Below, one piece after another: positions 17,134-25,828 of a stretch of 64,000 bases of DNA. Within the stretch, counting starts at the first letter, position 1. Each line of letters begins with the position of its first letter. The DNA is taken from the NCBI RefSeq assembly GCF_009728935.1, contig NZ_CP034235.1, positions 2,890,001 through 2,954,000 of the forward strand, read 5' to 3'. This DNA comes from Paenibacillus psychroresistens. Lineage in GTDB: Bacteria > Bacillota > Bacilli > Paenibacillales > NBRC-103111. Under the pieces are notes generated by a model. That model made no database searches. It worked only from the letters and a program-made list of their open reading frames with translations, and was not told where the DNA came from. Both the position numbers and the translations under genes were made by a program.

Positions 17134-17577
17134 ATGTCCATTAAACAACAATTAACAGAAGATATGAAAACGGCTATGCGTGCTAAAGATAAGGTGCGCT
17201 TATCGATTATCCGCATGATCAAGAATGAAATTGATAAACGCGAAATCGATACGCGTAAAGAGTTAAATGATGTTGAATCAATTGAAGCTGTGACAAGCTA
17301 CAAGAAAGTGGTAGCTCAACAGTTGGAATATGCGAACGATGCCAATAACGATGAGAAAATCGAAGAATATACTTTCGAGCTTAGCGTAGTCAATGAATAC
17401 TTGCCTCAGCAGTTATCTGAGCCGGAGGTTGAAGCAATTGTTCAAGGTTTAATTACGGCTAATGGCTTTGCAGGAGTAAAAGATAAAGGAGCATTAATGA
17501 AATTATTAATGCCTGAAGTTAAAGGCAAAGCCGACGGAAAGCTAGTAAGCGATGTTGTTTCCAAACTGTTGGTTTAG
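17134..17577 (+). CDS. yqeY: GatB/YqeY domain protein
   Basis: A 147-residue protein of the YqeY family, related to the C-terminal tail domain of the GatB amidotransferase subunit. Members follow rpsU or precede dnaG in many bacteria, but no activity is established. Typical features are MRAKDKVRLSIIRMIKNEIDKREID near the start and a helical C-terminal part with KDKGALMKLLMPEVKGKADGKLV. ATG 17134 was chosen because GGAGGG (17118-17123) sits 10 bases upstream, and the TTG 18 bases earlier overlaps that site. It is followed by its own terminator. The floA/nfeD-type genes that follow yqeY in B. subtilis are absent. Confidence 0.93.
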   Translation: MSIKQQLTEDMKTAMRAKDKVRLSIIRMIKNEIDKREIDTRKELNDVESIEAVTSYKKVVAQQLEYANDANNDEKIEEYTFELSVVNEYLPQQLSEPEVEAIVQGLITANGFAGVKDKGALMKLLMPEVKGKADGKLVSDVVSKLLV

Positions 17578-17606
17578 ACATTACGTTTATTCATATTGAA
17601 ACTACG

Positions 17607-17632
17607 ACACCCGAACAGGGTGTTTTTTTTTT
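17607..17632 (+). terminator. Intrinsic terminator of yqeY
   Basis: ACACCC (17607-17612), loop GAACA, GGGTGT (17618-17623), then T-run to 17632. Confidence 0.85.
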
Positions 17633-17693
17633 GTCCTCAAATCCCCCTCAAATCTCACTCGGATTTCTCTCATTTGTGTCCTCATATTTATTC

Positions 17694-17720
17694 TCATAAA
17701 TTTTAACACCCAAGCATACT
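17694..17720 (+). promoter_or_regulatory. Candidate sigma-E promoter of yqfCD
   Basis: TCATAAA (17694-17700) and CATACT (17715-17720) with a 14-bp spacer resemble the mother-cell sigma-E pattern (ATATT-like -35, CATACA-like -10). yqfC and yqfD homologues are sporulation genes of the sigma-E regulon in B. subtilis, which supports the call. It lies 39 bp before the yqfC start. Confidence 0.45.
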
Positions 17721-17759
17721 TTGTAAAGATACAGAGGGAGATGTTTAGGAGCTGAACAC

Positions 17760-18050
17760 ATGCGGCACTTAAAGAAAAAGCTAAATGAATGGACTTCACA
17801 GGTGATAGACCTGCCTCCTGATGTTACGCTCGATTTGCCGCGAATGACCATGATTGGCAATCAAATCCTGATGATTGAAAATCATCGCGGGCTGCTTCAT
17901 TTTTCGAGTGAGCATTTGAAATTGGCTATCCATAACGGAGTTCTAGAATTGCAAGGGAGTGAATTCATAATTCGCGCCATTTCAACTGCAGAAATTTCCA
18001 TAGAAGGCCGAATTGATGAGCTTAAATATCTTATGAATGGAAATAGGTGA
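17760..18050 (+). CDS. yqfC: Sporulation protein YqfC
   Basis: A 96-residue member of the YqfC family, small proteins conserved in spore formers and encoded upstream of yqfD. The central GNQILMIENHRGLLHFSSEHLKLAIHNGVLELQGSEFIIRAI resembles the YabP/YqfC fold. TAGGAG lies 8 bases before the ATG. The gene overlaps yqfD by four bases. A candidate sigma-E promoter precedes it, consistent with mother-cell expression. Precise biochemical function is unknown. Confidence 0.9.
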   Translation: MRHLKKKLNEWTSQVIDLPPDVTLDLPRMTMIGNQILMIENHRGLLHFSSEHLKLAIHNGVLELQGSEFIIRAISTAEISIEGRIDELKYLMNGNR

Positions 18051-19240
18051 GCATTGTGCAACCTCAATTAAAGTTTTGGTGTGGATATGTAAAACTAAAG
18101 CTGACCGGAGATAAAATCGCCGATTTTATTAATTTGGCAGCAAAGGAACAGCTTCAGCTATGGGATATTCATTTTAAAGCGAAAGATGCAGCAGAGTTAA
18201 CTATTTTGCTGCAGCATTTTTTTCGTTTAAGACCCTTACTTCGTCAGACAAGCTGTAAGATTCATGTATTAGAGCGTTACGGAGCACCCTTTTTTTTGGA
18301 CAAACTGGGTACTCGTAAATTTTTGATAGCGGGCATGCTGTTATTCGCAGTTGCTTTATTCTTGATGTCATCTGTCATCTGGCAGGTAAAAGTCGTAGGC
18401 AATGATAAAATACAGACTGCGCATATATTAGAGGTGGCCAAGCTGCAAGGGATTCGTCCATTCCAGTGGAAATTTAAGCTGAAGAATCCAGAAAGCCTTT
18501 CGCGGGAGCTGCAACGCCAACTGCCGTCTACTTCCTGGGTAGGCGTTCAATATCACGGATCTCACCTGACTATTGAAGTTGTGGAATCTGCCGAGCCAGA
18601 AAAAAAGCCCTTGCTTGATCCACGTCATCTTGTAGCTTCGACCAATGCCATTATAACTCAAATTAAAGCTGAAAAAGGCATGCCTATGGTGAAGGTTCAT
18701 TCGTTTGTCCGTAAAGGGGACGTGCTTATCTCCGGCTTTATTGGCACTGCGCCAAATCAGCAGATCGTTGTCGCCAAGGGTGTTGTTATGGGGGAGGTTT
18801 GGTACACCTCGAAAATCGAAGTTCCCGTTATTCTTAAGCAAAATTCATATACAGGTGAATCGTCAAAACGGCTATATGTCGTCTTCGGAAATCGGGCTTT
18901 ACAAATAACAGGATATAAACAAAGCAAATTTGAATTGTCGACCAAGCAAATTGTCCGTAAATCGGTTCACTGGCATAAATGGACATTGCCCATCGGCTGG
19001 ATCCAAGAAAGCATGCAAGAAACTCAAATTTTGGAGCAAAAACGAAGTCAGGAAGAAGCGGTTAAGATTGGATTAGATAATGCAGAAGCCAATATTTTGA
19101 AAGCAGCAGATCCAGGTGCTCGTATTCTAACGCGAAAAATTTTGCATGAACGGTTCGAGAATGGTAAAGTTTATATGGAAGCCCATTATGAGGTCGAACA
19201 ATCTATCGTGCAAGATCAGCCGATCATCCAAGGAGAATGA
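18047..19240 (+). CDS. yqfD: Sporulation protein YqfD
   Basis: A 397-residue YqfD-family protein with one clear membrane segment (FLIAGMLLFAVALFLMSSVIW, about residues 87-107), preceded by a cytoplasmic part and followed by a large domain expected outside the membrane. Required for sporulation in B. subtilis; molecular role not settled. Two starts are possible: GTG 18047, overlapping the yqfC stop, and in-frame GTG 18056, which has AGGTGA five bases upstream and may be better. The C-terminal segment (ALQITGYKQSKFELSTKQIV and onward) keeps the family layout. Co-transcribed with yqfC and probably with phoH. Confidence 0.9.
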   Translation: MSIVQPQLKFWCGYVKLKLTGDKIADFINLAAKEQLQLWDIHFKAKDAAELTILLQHFFRLRPLLRQTSCKIHVLERYGAPFFLDKLGTRKFLIAGMLLFAVALFLMSSVIWQVKVVGNDKIQTAHILEVAKLQGIRPFQWKFKLKNPESLSRELQRQLPSTSWVGVQYHGSHLTIEVVESAEPEKKPLLDPRHLVASTNAIITQIKAEKGMPMVKVHSFVRKGDVLISGFIGTAPNQQIVVAKGVVMGEVWYTSKIEVPVILKQNSYTGESSKRLYVVFGNRALQITGYKQSKFELSTKQIVRKSVHWHKWTLPIGWIQESMQETQILEQKRSQEEAVKIGLDNAEANILKAADPGARILTRKILHERFENGKVYMEAHYEVEQSIVQDQPIIQGE

Positions 19241-19244
19241 AACT

Positions 19245-20222
19245 TTGATTACTGCCTCTCACAACACTAAGATTACTTTGAAAAATACAGCTGAAGCGCT
19301 AGCCATATTTGGACCACAGGATAAATTTTTACATTTGATCGAAAAGCAGACAGAAGCACAAATATTCTCGCGAGAAGCGGAAATAGTCATACAAGGGGAT
19401 ACAGCTGAGGTTGAATCCTTGAAGCAGCTCTTTCAGGTGTTATTGGAGCTAACTCGCAATCAGTATGTACTATCGGAAAGAGATGTTGCATACGCATTGG
19501 AGCTTTCCAAAACTATGCAAGCTGAGCAGCTGCTAGAGCTATTTCGTGGAGAAATTGCCTTTACTTATAAAGGCAGACCGATTCGGATTAAAACCATTGG
19601 TCAGAAGCAATACATTAATCGGATTCGCAAATCGGATATTGTTTTTGGAATTGGTCCAGCAGGAACGGGGAAAACCTATTTGGCTGTTGTTTTGGCTGTT
19701 ACTGCTTTAAAAGAAGGCAAGGTTAAACGAATTGTGCTCACCCGTCCTGCGGTAGAAGCAGGAGAGAGCTTAGGGTTCCTTCCAGGCGATCTTCAAGAAA
19801 AAGTAGACCCTTACCTACGTCCATTATATGACGCGCTGAATGATGTCCTAGGGCCTGAACAGGTGGCTAAATCATTAGAAAGAGGACTTATTGAAATCGC
19901 GCCTCTTGCCTATATGCGCGGACGTACGCTGGATGATGCTTTTATTATCTTGGATGAGGCTCAGAATTCAACACCAGAGCAAATGAAAATGTTCCTTACT
20001 CGTCTGGGCTTTGGCTCGAAGATGGTTATTACAGGTGATGTCACCCAGATTGATTTGCCGCGCGGCAAAAAGTCAGGATTAATCGAAGCGCAGCGCATAT
20101 TGAATGCGGTTGAAGAAATCGGATTTATCTATTTTTCAGAGCAGGATGTTGTGCGTCACACCTTAGTTCAGCGAATCATTGTAGCTTACACAGAAGACGC
20201 AGAGCGGCTAGGACAGAATTAA
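19245..20222 (+). CDS. phoH: PhoH-family ATPase (PhoH/YqfE type)
   Basis: A 325-residue PhoH-like P-loop ATPase. Walker A is GPAGTGKT and the Walker B-like stretch is FIILDEAQNSTPEQMKMFLTRLG, followed by GDVTQIDLPRGKKSGL. PhoH proteins are predicted RNA-related ATPases with no firm activity; in many genomes the gene precedes ybeY, as here with only yqfF between. The start is TTG at 19245 with AAGGAG nine bases upstream. No in-frame ATG fits, since the upstream frame lies within yqfD. A second, PIN-fused PhoH is encoded at 48789-50120. Confidence 0.92.
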   Translation: MITASHNTKITLKNTAEALAIFGPQDKFLHLIEKQTEAQIFSREAEIVIQGDTAEVESLKQLFQVLLELTRNQYVLSERDVAYALELSKTMQAEQLLELFRGEIAFTYKGRPIRIKTIGQKQYINRIRKSDIVFGIGPAGTGKTYLAVVLAVTALKEGKVKRIVLTRPAVEAGESLGFLPGDLQEKVDPYLRPLYDALNDVLGPEQVAKSLERGLIEIAPLAYMRGRTLDDAFIILDEAQNSTPEQMKMFLTRLGFGSKMVITGDVTQIDLPRGKKSGLIEAQRILNAVEEIGFIYFSEQDVVRHTLVQRIIVAYTEDAERLGQN

Positions 20223-20258
20223 ATCCGGTTGTCGTCCTTATAGAGGGGGTTAAGCTTT

Positions 20259-22481
20259 ATGACCCAAAACGAAGTATCCATGGGCAGCAAAGTAAATGAA
20301 TGGTTAACAGGCTGGAAAAGCAACCTATTTGTCCGGCTTTTTTTGTTTTTCTTATTGATATTGTTATTTTATTTCTCTTTATCTACCAAGCTAGTACCTA
20401 AAACATATGATATAGAGCCCAATACTTATTCGGAGAAGACCATCCTAGCCACCAAGCAAATTGAGAATGTTCTGGCGACCAAAGAAGCTAAGCTGGAAGC
20501 GGCACAGAAGGTACAACCCATATATCAAATAATTTCGTTTAAAAGCGAACAGCTGATTGATATTTTATTCGATAAACTGCTGCAAAATAATGCATCTGCG
20601 GATACTGTTTTGAATTTTGAGGAAAAAGTAAGCTTGTATAATCGAGTCATCCCTGAAACAATGTTGGATTATGTGGATGCTTTTGTTGCTGGCTTGGAAA
20701 AAAATCCGCAATATTCTACACAGCTTGTACAGGAGATTAAACTAAAACTGCTAGATCAGCAATACAAGATTCCAGCAGAGACCTATTATAAGCTGCCGCG
20801 TTTAAGTGAAAGTGAATTAAATAACATGGAACCGATCGTCAAATCCATTGTCAGCAAACTAATGAGTGATCCGATTATTGAAGTACAAGGAACAAGAAAT
20901 AAAGTAACCGAGCAGGTTAATTCATCTGATTTATCGACGTCCGTTTTGAGGGAAGTAGCACAGGATCTCGTTCGTTTCTCACTAACAGCCAATAAGTATT
21001 TGGATGAACAAGGAACGGCGGAAGCAAGAGACAAGGCTCAAGAGCTGACAAAAACGATCTTTATTAATAAGAATGACGCGATAATAAATAAAGATCAGCT
21101 GATAACGAATGAAATCTACGAGCAATTAAAAAGTATGAATTTACTTACAGATAAAGCGAGTTATTTACCACGGCTAGGGCTGCTGCTGTTGTCGTCGCTG
21201 CTTGTATTAGTGTTATATCTATTCATTAGGCAAAGCAAGCTTTCCATACGTGAGAATAATAGCCAATTGCTTATGCTCGTGATTATTTATATCGTAAATA
21301 TCGCTGTTATGCATATTGTAGAATTAGGCGTAAATTTAGATTTTCCTTACATTGGCTTTATTACTCCTGTCGCTTTAGGTACAGTATTGATTATGATTTT
21401 GCTGGAAGCGCCGTTGGCATGGGTTTCGACTCTTATTTTTGCGATCACGGCGAGTATTATTTTTAATAATGAATCCGCTCAGCTTTTTGATTTTCGTTAT
21501 GGATTTGTTGCTGTGGTTGTGGGTTATGCCTCTGTTTTCTCGCTTAATCAGACAAGTCAACGCATATCTATTCTCCGAGCAGGGATTATCAACTCAGCAT
21601 TTTCTGTTCTATCGGTTGTAATCCTGTTATTATTAGATAATCATTATACGATTAAGGAAACGACATTCGCTCTCTCCTTTGCAGCAACTGGAGGCGTACT
21701 AACAGCTGTACTGGTGATCGGAATTCTTCCGTTTTTTGAAGCTGTTTTTGGAATTCTTTCGCCACTTAAGCTAATCGAGCTTTCTCACCCCAATCTGCCT
21801 TTATTGCGTAAGCTGCTCACTGAAACGCCTGGGACTTATCACCATAGCATAATGGTCGGCAACTTATCAGAAGCGGCTGCTGATTCGATTGGTGCGGACG
21901 GTTTATTGTGCAGAGTAGGCTCCTATTATCATGATATTGGTAAAACCAGAAGACCCAGCTATTTTATTGAGAATCAGTCGAATATGGAGAATCCGCATGA
22001 TTCGATTGAGCCAAGCTTAAGTAAATCAATCATTATGGCTCATACACGCGAAGGTGTTGAAATGCTTAAAGAGCACAAAATTCCTAAAGCGATTCGCGAT
22101 ATTGCTGAGCAGCATCATGGGACAACATTGCTTAAATATTTTCATCATAAGGCTTTGCAAAAGCTTGGTGATTCAGGTAGTCAGCTAGCCATTTCAGAAG
22201 AAGAATACCGTTATCCAGGACCTAAAGCACAATCCAAGGAAGCCGCTATAGTCGGTATTGCAGATTGTGTAGAAGCAGCAGTTCGTTCGATGAGAAGCCC
22301 AACCATGGAGCAAATTGATACGATGGTTGAAAAGATTATTAAGCAAAGATTAGAGGATGGGCAGTTCAATGAGTGCGATTTAACACTTAAAGAATTGACC
22401 ACAATCAGTAAAGCTTTGCGTGAAGCTTTACTTGGCATTTTTCATTCGCGCATTGAATACCCGAGCGATCTTAAGGAGTGA
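20259..22481 (+). CDS. pgpH: 7TM-HD cyclic-di-AMP phosphodiesterase PgpH
   Basis: A 740-residue membrane protein of the YqfF/PgpH type: one N-terminal membrane segment (LFVRLFLFFLLILLFYFSL), a large external 7TMR-HDED domain, about seven membrane helices between roughly residues 305 and 500, and a cytoplasmic HD domain. The HD metal site is H558-D559 in SYYHDIGK, with YHHSIMVGNLSEAAADSI before it. In Listeria and Bacillus this family degrades cyclic-di-AMP to pApA, controlling potassium and osmotic balance. GAGGGGG precedes the ATG. It sits between phoH and ybeY as in B. subtilis. Confidence 0.94.
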   Translation: MTQNEVSMGSKVNEWLTGWKSNLFVRLFLFFLLILLFYFSLSTKLVPKTYDIEPNTYSEKTILATKQIENVLATKEAKLEAAQKVQPIYQIISFKSEQLIDILFDKLLQNNASADTVLNFEEKVSLYNRVIPETMLDYVDAFVAGLEKNPQYSTQLVQEIKLKLLDQQYKIPAETYYKLPRLSESELNNMEPIVKSIVSKLMSDPIIEVQGTRNKVTEQVNSSDLSTSVLREVAQDLVRFSLTANKYLDEQGTAEARDKAQELTKTIFINKNDAIINKDQLITNEIYEQLKSMNLLTDKASYLPRLGLLLLSSLLVLVLYLFIRQSKLSIRENNSQLLMLVIIYIVNIAVMHIVELGVNLDFPYIGFITPVALGTVLIMILLEAPLAWVSTLIFAITASIIFNNESAQLFDFRYGFVAVVVGYASVFSLNQTSQRISILRAGIINSAFSVLSVVILLLLDNHYTIKETTFALSFAATGGVLTAVLVIGILPFFEAVFGILSPLKLIELSHPNLPLLRKLLTETPGTYHHSIMVGNLSEAAADSIGADGLLCRVGSYYHDIGKTRRPSYFIENQSNMENPHDSIEPSLSKSIIMAHTREGVEMLKEHKIPKAIRDIAEQHHGTTLLKYFHHKALQKLGDSGSQLAISEEEYRYPGPKAQSKEAAIVGIADCVEAAVRSMRSPTMEQIDTMVEKIIKQRLEDGQFNECDLTLKELTTISKALREALLGIFHSRIEYPSDLKE

Positions 22482-22488
22482 ATGTATA

Positions 22489-22968
22489 GTGGGATTAACC
22501 TTGGAATGGAATAATGAACAGGATGCTTTGGAAATTCAACCAAGCTTGATTGAACAGCTTGAATTGCTGCTTAAATTAGCGGGGCAGCAAGAAAAAGTGG
22601 AGATTGGCGAGGTAGCATTGAGTTTTGTTACCGACGAAGAAATTCAACAGTTGAATAAACAATATCGAAATTTGGATCGACCAACCGATGTGTTGTCTTT
22701 TGCCATGCAAGAAATGGGCGAAGATGAACTTGAGATCATCTATGAAGAGGAAGCGGAGTTAGTACCCTTGGGGGATATCATTATTTCTATTCCACGGGCT
22801 ATTGCGCAAAGTGAAGAGTATGGGCACTCTGTGGAGCGTGAAATTGGCTTTTTATTCATCCATGGTTTTTTGCATTTGATCGGGTATGATCATGGAGATG
22901 CTATAGCTGAAGCAGAAATGTTCGCTAAGCAAGAACAAATCTTACAGCTGGCTGGCTTAACGAGATGA
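22489..22968 (+). CDS. ybeY: Endoribonuclease YbeY (rRNA maturation)
   Basis: A 159-residue zinc-dependent RNase family member with the invariant motif HGFLHLIGYDHGD near the C-terminus; its three histidines bind zinc. YbeY acts in 16S rRNA 3' maturation and ribosome quality control. The start is GTG 22489, set by AAGGAGTG eight bases upstream. An ATG at 22482 is in another frame, and the longer open frame inside pgpH has no start signal. Four bases overlap with dgkA. Length is normal. Confidence 0.95.
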   Translation: MGLTLEWNNEQDALEIQPSLIEQLELLLKLAGQQEKVEIGEVALSFVTDEEIQQLNKQYRNLDRPTDVLSFAMQEMGEDELEIIYEEEAELVPLGDIIISIPRAIAQSEEYGHSVEREIGFLFIHGFLHLIGYDHGDAIAEAEMFAKQEQILQLAGLTR

Positions 22969-23657
22969 AAGAGGTCATGCGGTGGCTAAGGAGCTTTCGT
23001 TATGCCTATGAAGGGCTTAAATACGCTTTAGCAACTCAGCGGAACATGAAATTTCATTTTTTTGTTTCCTTTGTTACCTTAATTTCAGCGCTATTTTTTC
23101 ATATTACCAAAGTCGAAATTTTATTCATTATTCTAGCTATCGTTTTGGTTATTATGACGGAGCTGATTAATACAGCCATTGAAAAAACGGTGGATTTGGC
23201 TATGCCGAATCAGCATCCAATAGCAAAAATTGCCAAGGATTTAGCAGCAGCCTCCGTACTTGTAGCAGCGGCATTTGCCGTGGCCGTAGGTGCGATTGTC
23301 TTCTTTGAGCCGATAAACCGCTGGTTTCGTCAAGGGAAAAGCTATACAATCAATATTACAGCAGAATCTGTATGGCTTTATTTAGCATTAGTTATTGTCA
23401 CTGTGGTTGTAATGGAGACTCGTTTTTCACATAGCCAAAGGCTAAGACCCAGTCTTTGGATGGCGATTGCCTTCTCACTTGCTACTTTAATCACGATGCT
23501 TACTTCGAATACACTTGTTGCCTTATTAGCGTATAGTTTAGCTTTTTTATTTTTGGTTATGCTTTATGAGAAAAAGAATCGTCCTTTATCTGTATCCTTA
23601 TTTGGTGCCTTAATAGGTACAGCCATTACTATTCTTGCATTTTATTTGAATCGTTAG
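22965..23657 (+). CDS. dgkA: DgkA-type diacylglycerol/undecaprenol kinase with C-terminal membrane extension
   Basis: The first 125 residues or so are a standard DgkA membrane kinase with the catalytic ELINTAIEKTVDL motif and three membrane helices; Gram-positive members phosphorylate undecaprenol for cell-wall lipid recycling. The protein is 230 residues, roughly 100 longer than usual. The extra part holds about three more hydrophobic helices (VWLYLALVIVTVVVMETRF, LWMAIAFSLATLITMLT, SVSLFGALIGTAITILAFYL). The role of the extension is unknown. It overlaps ybeY by four bases. The cytidine deaminase gene that separates dgkA from era in B. subtilis is missing. Confidence 0.9.
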   Translation: MKEVMRWLRSFRYAYEGLKYALATQRNMKFHFFVSFVTLISALFFHITKVEILFIILAIVLVIMTELINTAIEKTVDLAMPNQHPIAKIAKDLAAASVLVAAAFAVAVGAIVFFEPINRWFRQGKSYTINITAESVWLYLALVIVTVVVMETRFSHSQRLRPSLWMAIAFSLATLITMLTSNTLVALLAYSLAFLFLVMLYEKKNRPLSVSLFGALIGTAITILAFYLNR

Positions 23658-23676
23658 TTAAAATCGGAGGAAAATC

Positions 23677-24573
23677 ATGTCTAAAAATTTCAAATCAGGC
23701 TTCGTTTCCATTATCGGCCGTCCCAACGTGGGTAAATCAACTTTATTGAATCAGGTCGTGGGTCAAAAGGTTGCGATTATGTCGGACAAGCCACAAACCA
23801 CACGCAATAAAATTCATGGAGTTTATACAACAGAAAATTCACAAATTGTTTTCTTGGATACGCCAGGTATTCATAAGCCGCAATCTAAGCTTGGCGATTA
23901 CATGATGAAGGTTGCAGAAAGCACCTTTCGCGAAGTCGATGCGATTCTCTTCTTAGTTGATGTTGTTGAAGGAATTGGCGGTGGAGATCGGTATATTATT
24001 GATCAACTGCATGAGGTCAAAACACCGGTCATTCTAGTGCTTAATAAAATCGACCAAGTACATCCTGAAACATTATTGCCCGTGATCGAAAAGTACAGCA
24101 AGCTGTATGATTTCGCAGAAATTATTCCTATTTCTGCTAGAAACGGGAATAATGTCAATACTTTGTTAGAGCAAACGATGAAGTATTTATGGGAAGGACC
24201 TCAGTATTATCCAGCAGATCAGATCACTGACCACCCAGAGCAGTTTGTTTGTGCAGAGTTGATTCGCGAGAAAATCCTTCATTTAACTCGGGAGGAAATT
24301 CCCCATTCCATTGCAGTTGCAATTGAGGACATGAAGGTTGAGCCCAATGGTATTGTGCACATATCTGCCATAATTTTTGTTGAACGCGATTCACAAAAGG
24401 GCATTATCATTGGCAAAAAAGGTGATCTGCTGAAAGAAATTGGTAAGAGAGCCCGTCATGATATAGAATCGCTGTTAGGCTCGAAGACATTTCTAGAGTT
24501 ATGGGTGAAGGTTCAGAAGGATTGGCGCAATCATGAACGTGTTCTACGTGAGCTTGGCTTCCGAAACGACTAA
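23677..24573 (+). CDS. era: GTPase Era
   Basis: A 298-residue Ras-like GTPase with a C-terminal KH domain, needed for 16S rRNA processing and 30S assembly. G1 is GRPNVGKST (14-22), the switch region has [12 protein letters not shown]3 is DTPG, G4 is NKID, and G5 lies in ISARNG. The KH part contains [27 protein letters not shown] precedes the ATG by seven bases. It lies between dgkA and yqzL as in related genomes, minus cdd. Confidence 0.97.
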   Translation: MSKNFKSGFVSIIGRPNVGKSTLLNQVVGQKVAIMSDKPQTTRNKIHGVYTTENSQIVFLDTPGIHKPQSKLGDYMMKVAESTFREVDAILFLVDVVEGIGGGDRYIIDQLHEVKTPVILVLNKIDQVHPETLLPVIEKYSKLYDFAEIIPISARNGNNVNTLLEQTMKYLWEGPQYYPADQITDHPEQFVCAELIREKILHLTREEIPHSIAVAIEDMKVEPNGIVHISAIIFVERDSQKGIIIGKKGDLLKEIGKRARHDIESLLGSKTFLELWVKVQKDWRNHERVLRELGFRND

Positions 24574-24664
24574 CTGCCCACTAATTGCATAGCATAGTTC
24601 CAGTGATTTTGTATCATCCTAACCATAGTAATCATCATTTCGTTATGGGGAGGAAGCGTGCAAA

Positions 24665-24802
24665 ATGAGAGATTTCACATGGAACTATTTTTCAATGACT
24701 GGTGACGTCGATGCTTATTTATTATATAAAGAAATTCATGCAGATGAAGCAGCAGATGAGGCTTCAGATCAAGATTTAATGGATTTAGAGGAAGACGAGT
24801 AA
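24665..24802 (+). CDS. yqzL: YqzL family small protein
   Basis: A 45-residue protein beginning MRDFTWNYFSMTGDVDAYLLYKE, the YqzL signature, with a strongly acidic tail. It is encoded between era and recO exactly as in B. subtilis. GGGGAGG lies a dozen bases upstream of the ATG. Function unknown; it may be translated together with recO, whose start follows 15 bases after the stop. Confidence 0.88.
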   Translation: MRDFTWNYFSMTGDVDAYLLYKEIHADEAADEASDQDLMDLEEDE

Positions 24803-24817
24803 TGGGGAGATAACGGT

Positions 24818-25564
24818 GTGCTCTACAAGCTGGAAGGCATTGTCATTCGAAGTATGGATTATGGAGAAAACAATAAGATTATAGCTATTTATACACGCCA
24901 TAACGGTAAAATGAGTATTATGGTACGAGGCGCCAAGAAAATGAACAGCCGTTTTTCGTCTGTAACACAAATATTTACACATGGTGAATTTGTTTTGTTC
25001 AAAACCAGCTCTATGGGAACTTTAAATCAAAGTGAAACTCTTGAATCGCATCGTAAGCTTCGTGAGAATTTGCATATGTCCGCTTATTCTGCCTATGTTG
25101 TTGAACTTATTGACCGTATTGTACCGGAGTTAGATGCGAACGAAATGATGTTTGAACAACTCAAAGCCAGTCTCGAAGCCATAGAATCCAATAAGGATCC
25201 AGCTATTGTGCTGAACATTATGGAAATGAAAATGTTAGCTATTGCCGGATACCTGCCTCAATTGGATGAATGTGTTAGCTGCAATGCTCATGATGGAGAA
25301 ATGGGGATCAGCATTACGCAAGGTGGCGTACTTTGCGCTAAATGTTTTTATAAAGACAATCAGCTTTTTCGGATATCAGCGTCAACCTTAAAAATGCTGC
25401 GATTATTTCAACGTATGGACCTTCGCAGACTAGGTGCAATTGAAGTCAAAGATGAAACAAAAAAACAATTAAAGCTTATTATGCGCGCTTTTATGGATCA
25501 TTTTATCGATATTCGTTTGAAAGCTCGTGGGTTTCTAGATCAAATGGATAAATATGAGCTATAG
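24818..25564 (+). CDS. recO: DNA repair protein RecO
   Basis: A 248-residue RecO with an N-terminal OB fold (MLYKLEGIVIRSMDYGENNKIIAIYTRHNGK) and a zinc-finger region with C152, C155, C173 and C176 (CVSC then CAKC). RecO works with RecR to load RecA on SSB-covered DNA. The start is GTG 24818, with GGGGAG upstream. It completes the era-yqzL-recO set. No defect seen. Confidence 0.95.
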   Translation: MLYKLEGIVIRSMDYGENNKIIAIYTRHNGKMSIMVRGAKKMNSRFSSVTQIFTHGEFVLFKTSSMGTLNQSETLESHRKLRENLHMSAYSAYVVELIDRIVPELDANEMMFEQLKASLEAIESNKDPAIVLNIMEMKMLAIAGYLPQLDECVSCNAHDGEMGISITQGGVLCAKCFYKDNQLFRISASTLKMLRLFQRMDLRRLGAIEVKDETKKQLKLIMRAFMDHFIDIRLKARGFLDQMDKYEL

Positions 25565-25569
25565 GGAAT

Positions 25570-25599
25570 TTGACAAGCTTGATCTCGATTTGGTATGAT
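25570..25599 (+). promoter_or_regulatory. Promoter of the glyQS T-box leader
   Basis: TTGACA (25570-25575), an 18-bp spacer and TATGAT (25594-25599) begin six bases after recO ends. The implied transcription start is near 25606. Confidence 0.75.
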
Positions 25600-25605
25600 G
25601 TTCCT

Positions 25606-25782
25606 CAATTAATTAATTTAATATTACAAGCGCAGCGATGGAAATTGGCATTTCCGGAGTGTTTGGACAAGATTACAAAAGCGGGTTAAGCAGATTTTGT
25701 TTAGCCAAGTAGGGTGGAACCGCGGGAGATCATGCTCTCGTCCCTATGTCTGGAATTCAGGCATAGGGACGAGAGCTTTTTT
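25606..25782 (+). promoter_or_regulatory. T-box riboswitch leader of glyQS, unusually compact
   Basis: The T-box core AGGGTGGAACCGCGGG is at 25711-25726. The terminator follows: 25734-25748 pairs with 25762-25776 in a 15-bp perfect stem, then T6. The antiterminator uses the T-box sequence plus the 5' part of the terminator stem. A likely specifier GGC (glycine codon) is at 25647-25649 within GGAAA-TTGGCA-TTTCC (25640-25655), and a 6-bp stem (GGTTAA with TTAGCC, 25684-25706) may be stem III. Uncharged tRNA-Gly should favour antitermination and expression of glyQS. Only about 105 bases separate the implied start from the T-box, leaving little room for a normal stem I. Confidence 0.88.
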
Positions 25783-25828
25783 GTGTTTTTATGCTGATAT
25801 TAGAATGGATAAAAGGGGGCTTATTGGA

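Noticed and set aside
17602..17860. Overlapping minus-strand frames between yqeY and yqfC
   Set aside because: They cross the yqeY terminator and the sigma-E-like promoter and lack ribosome sites.
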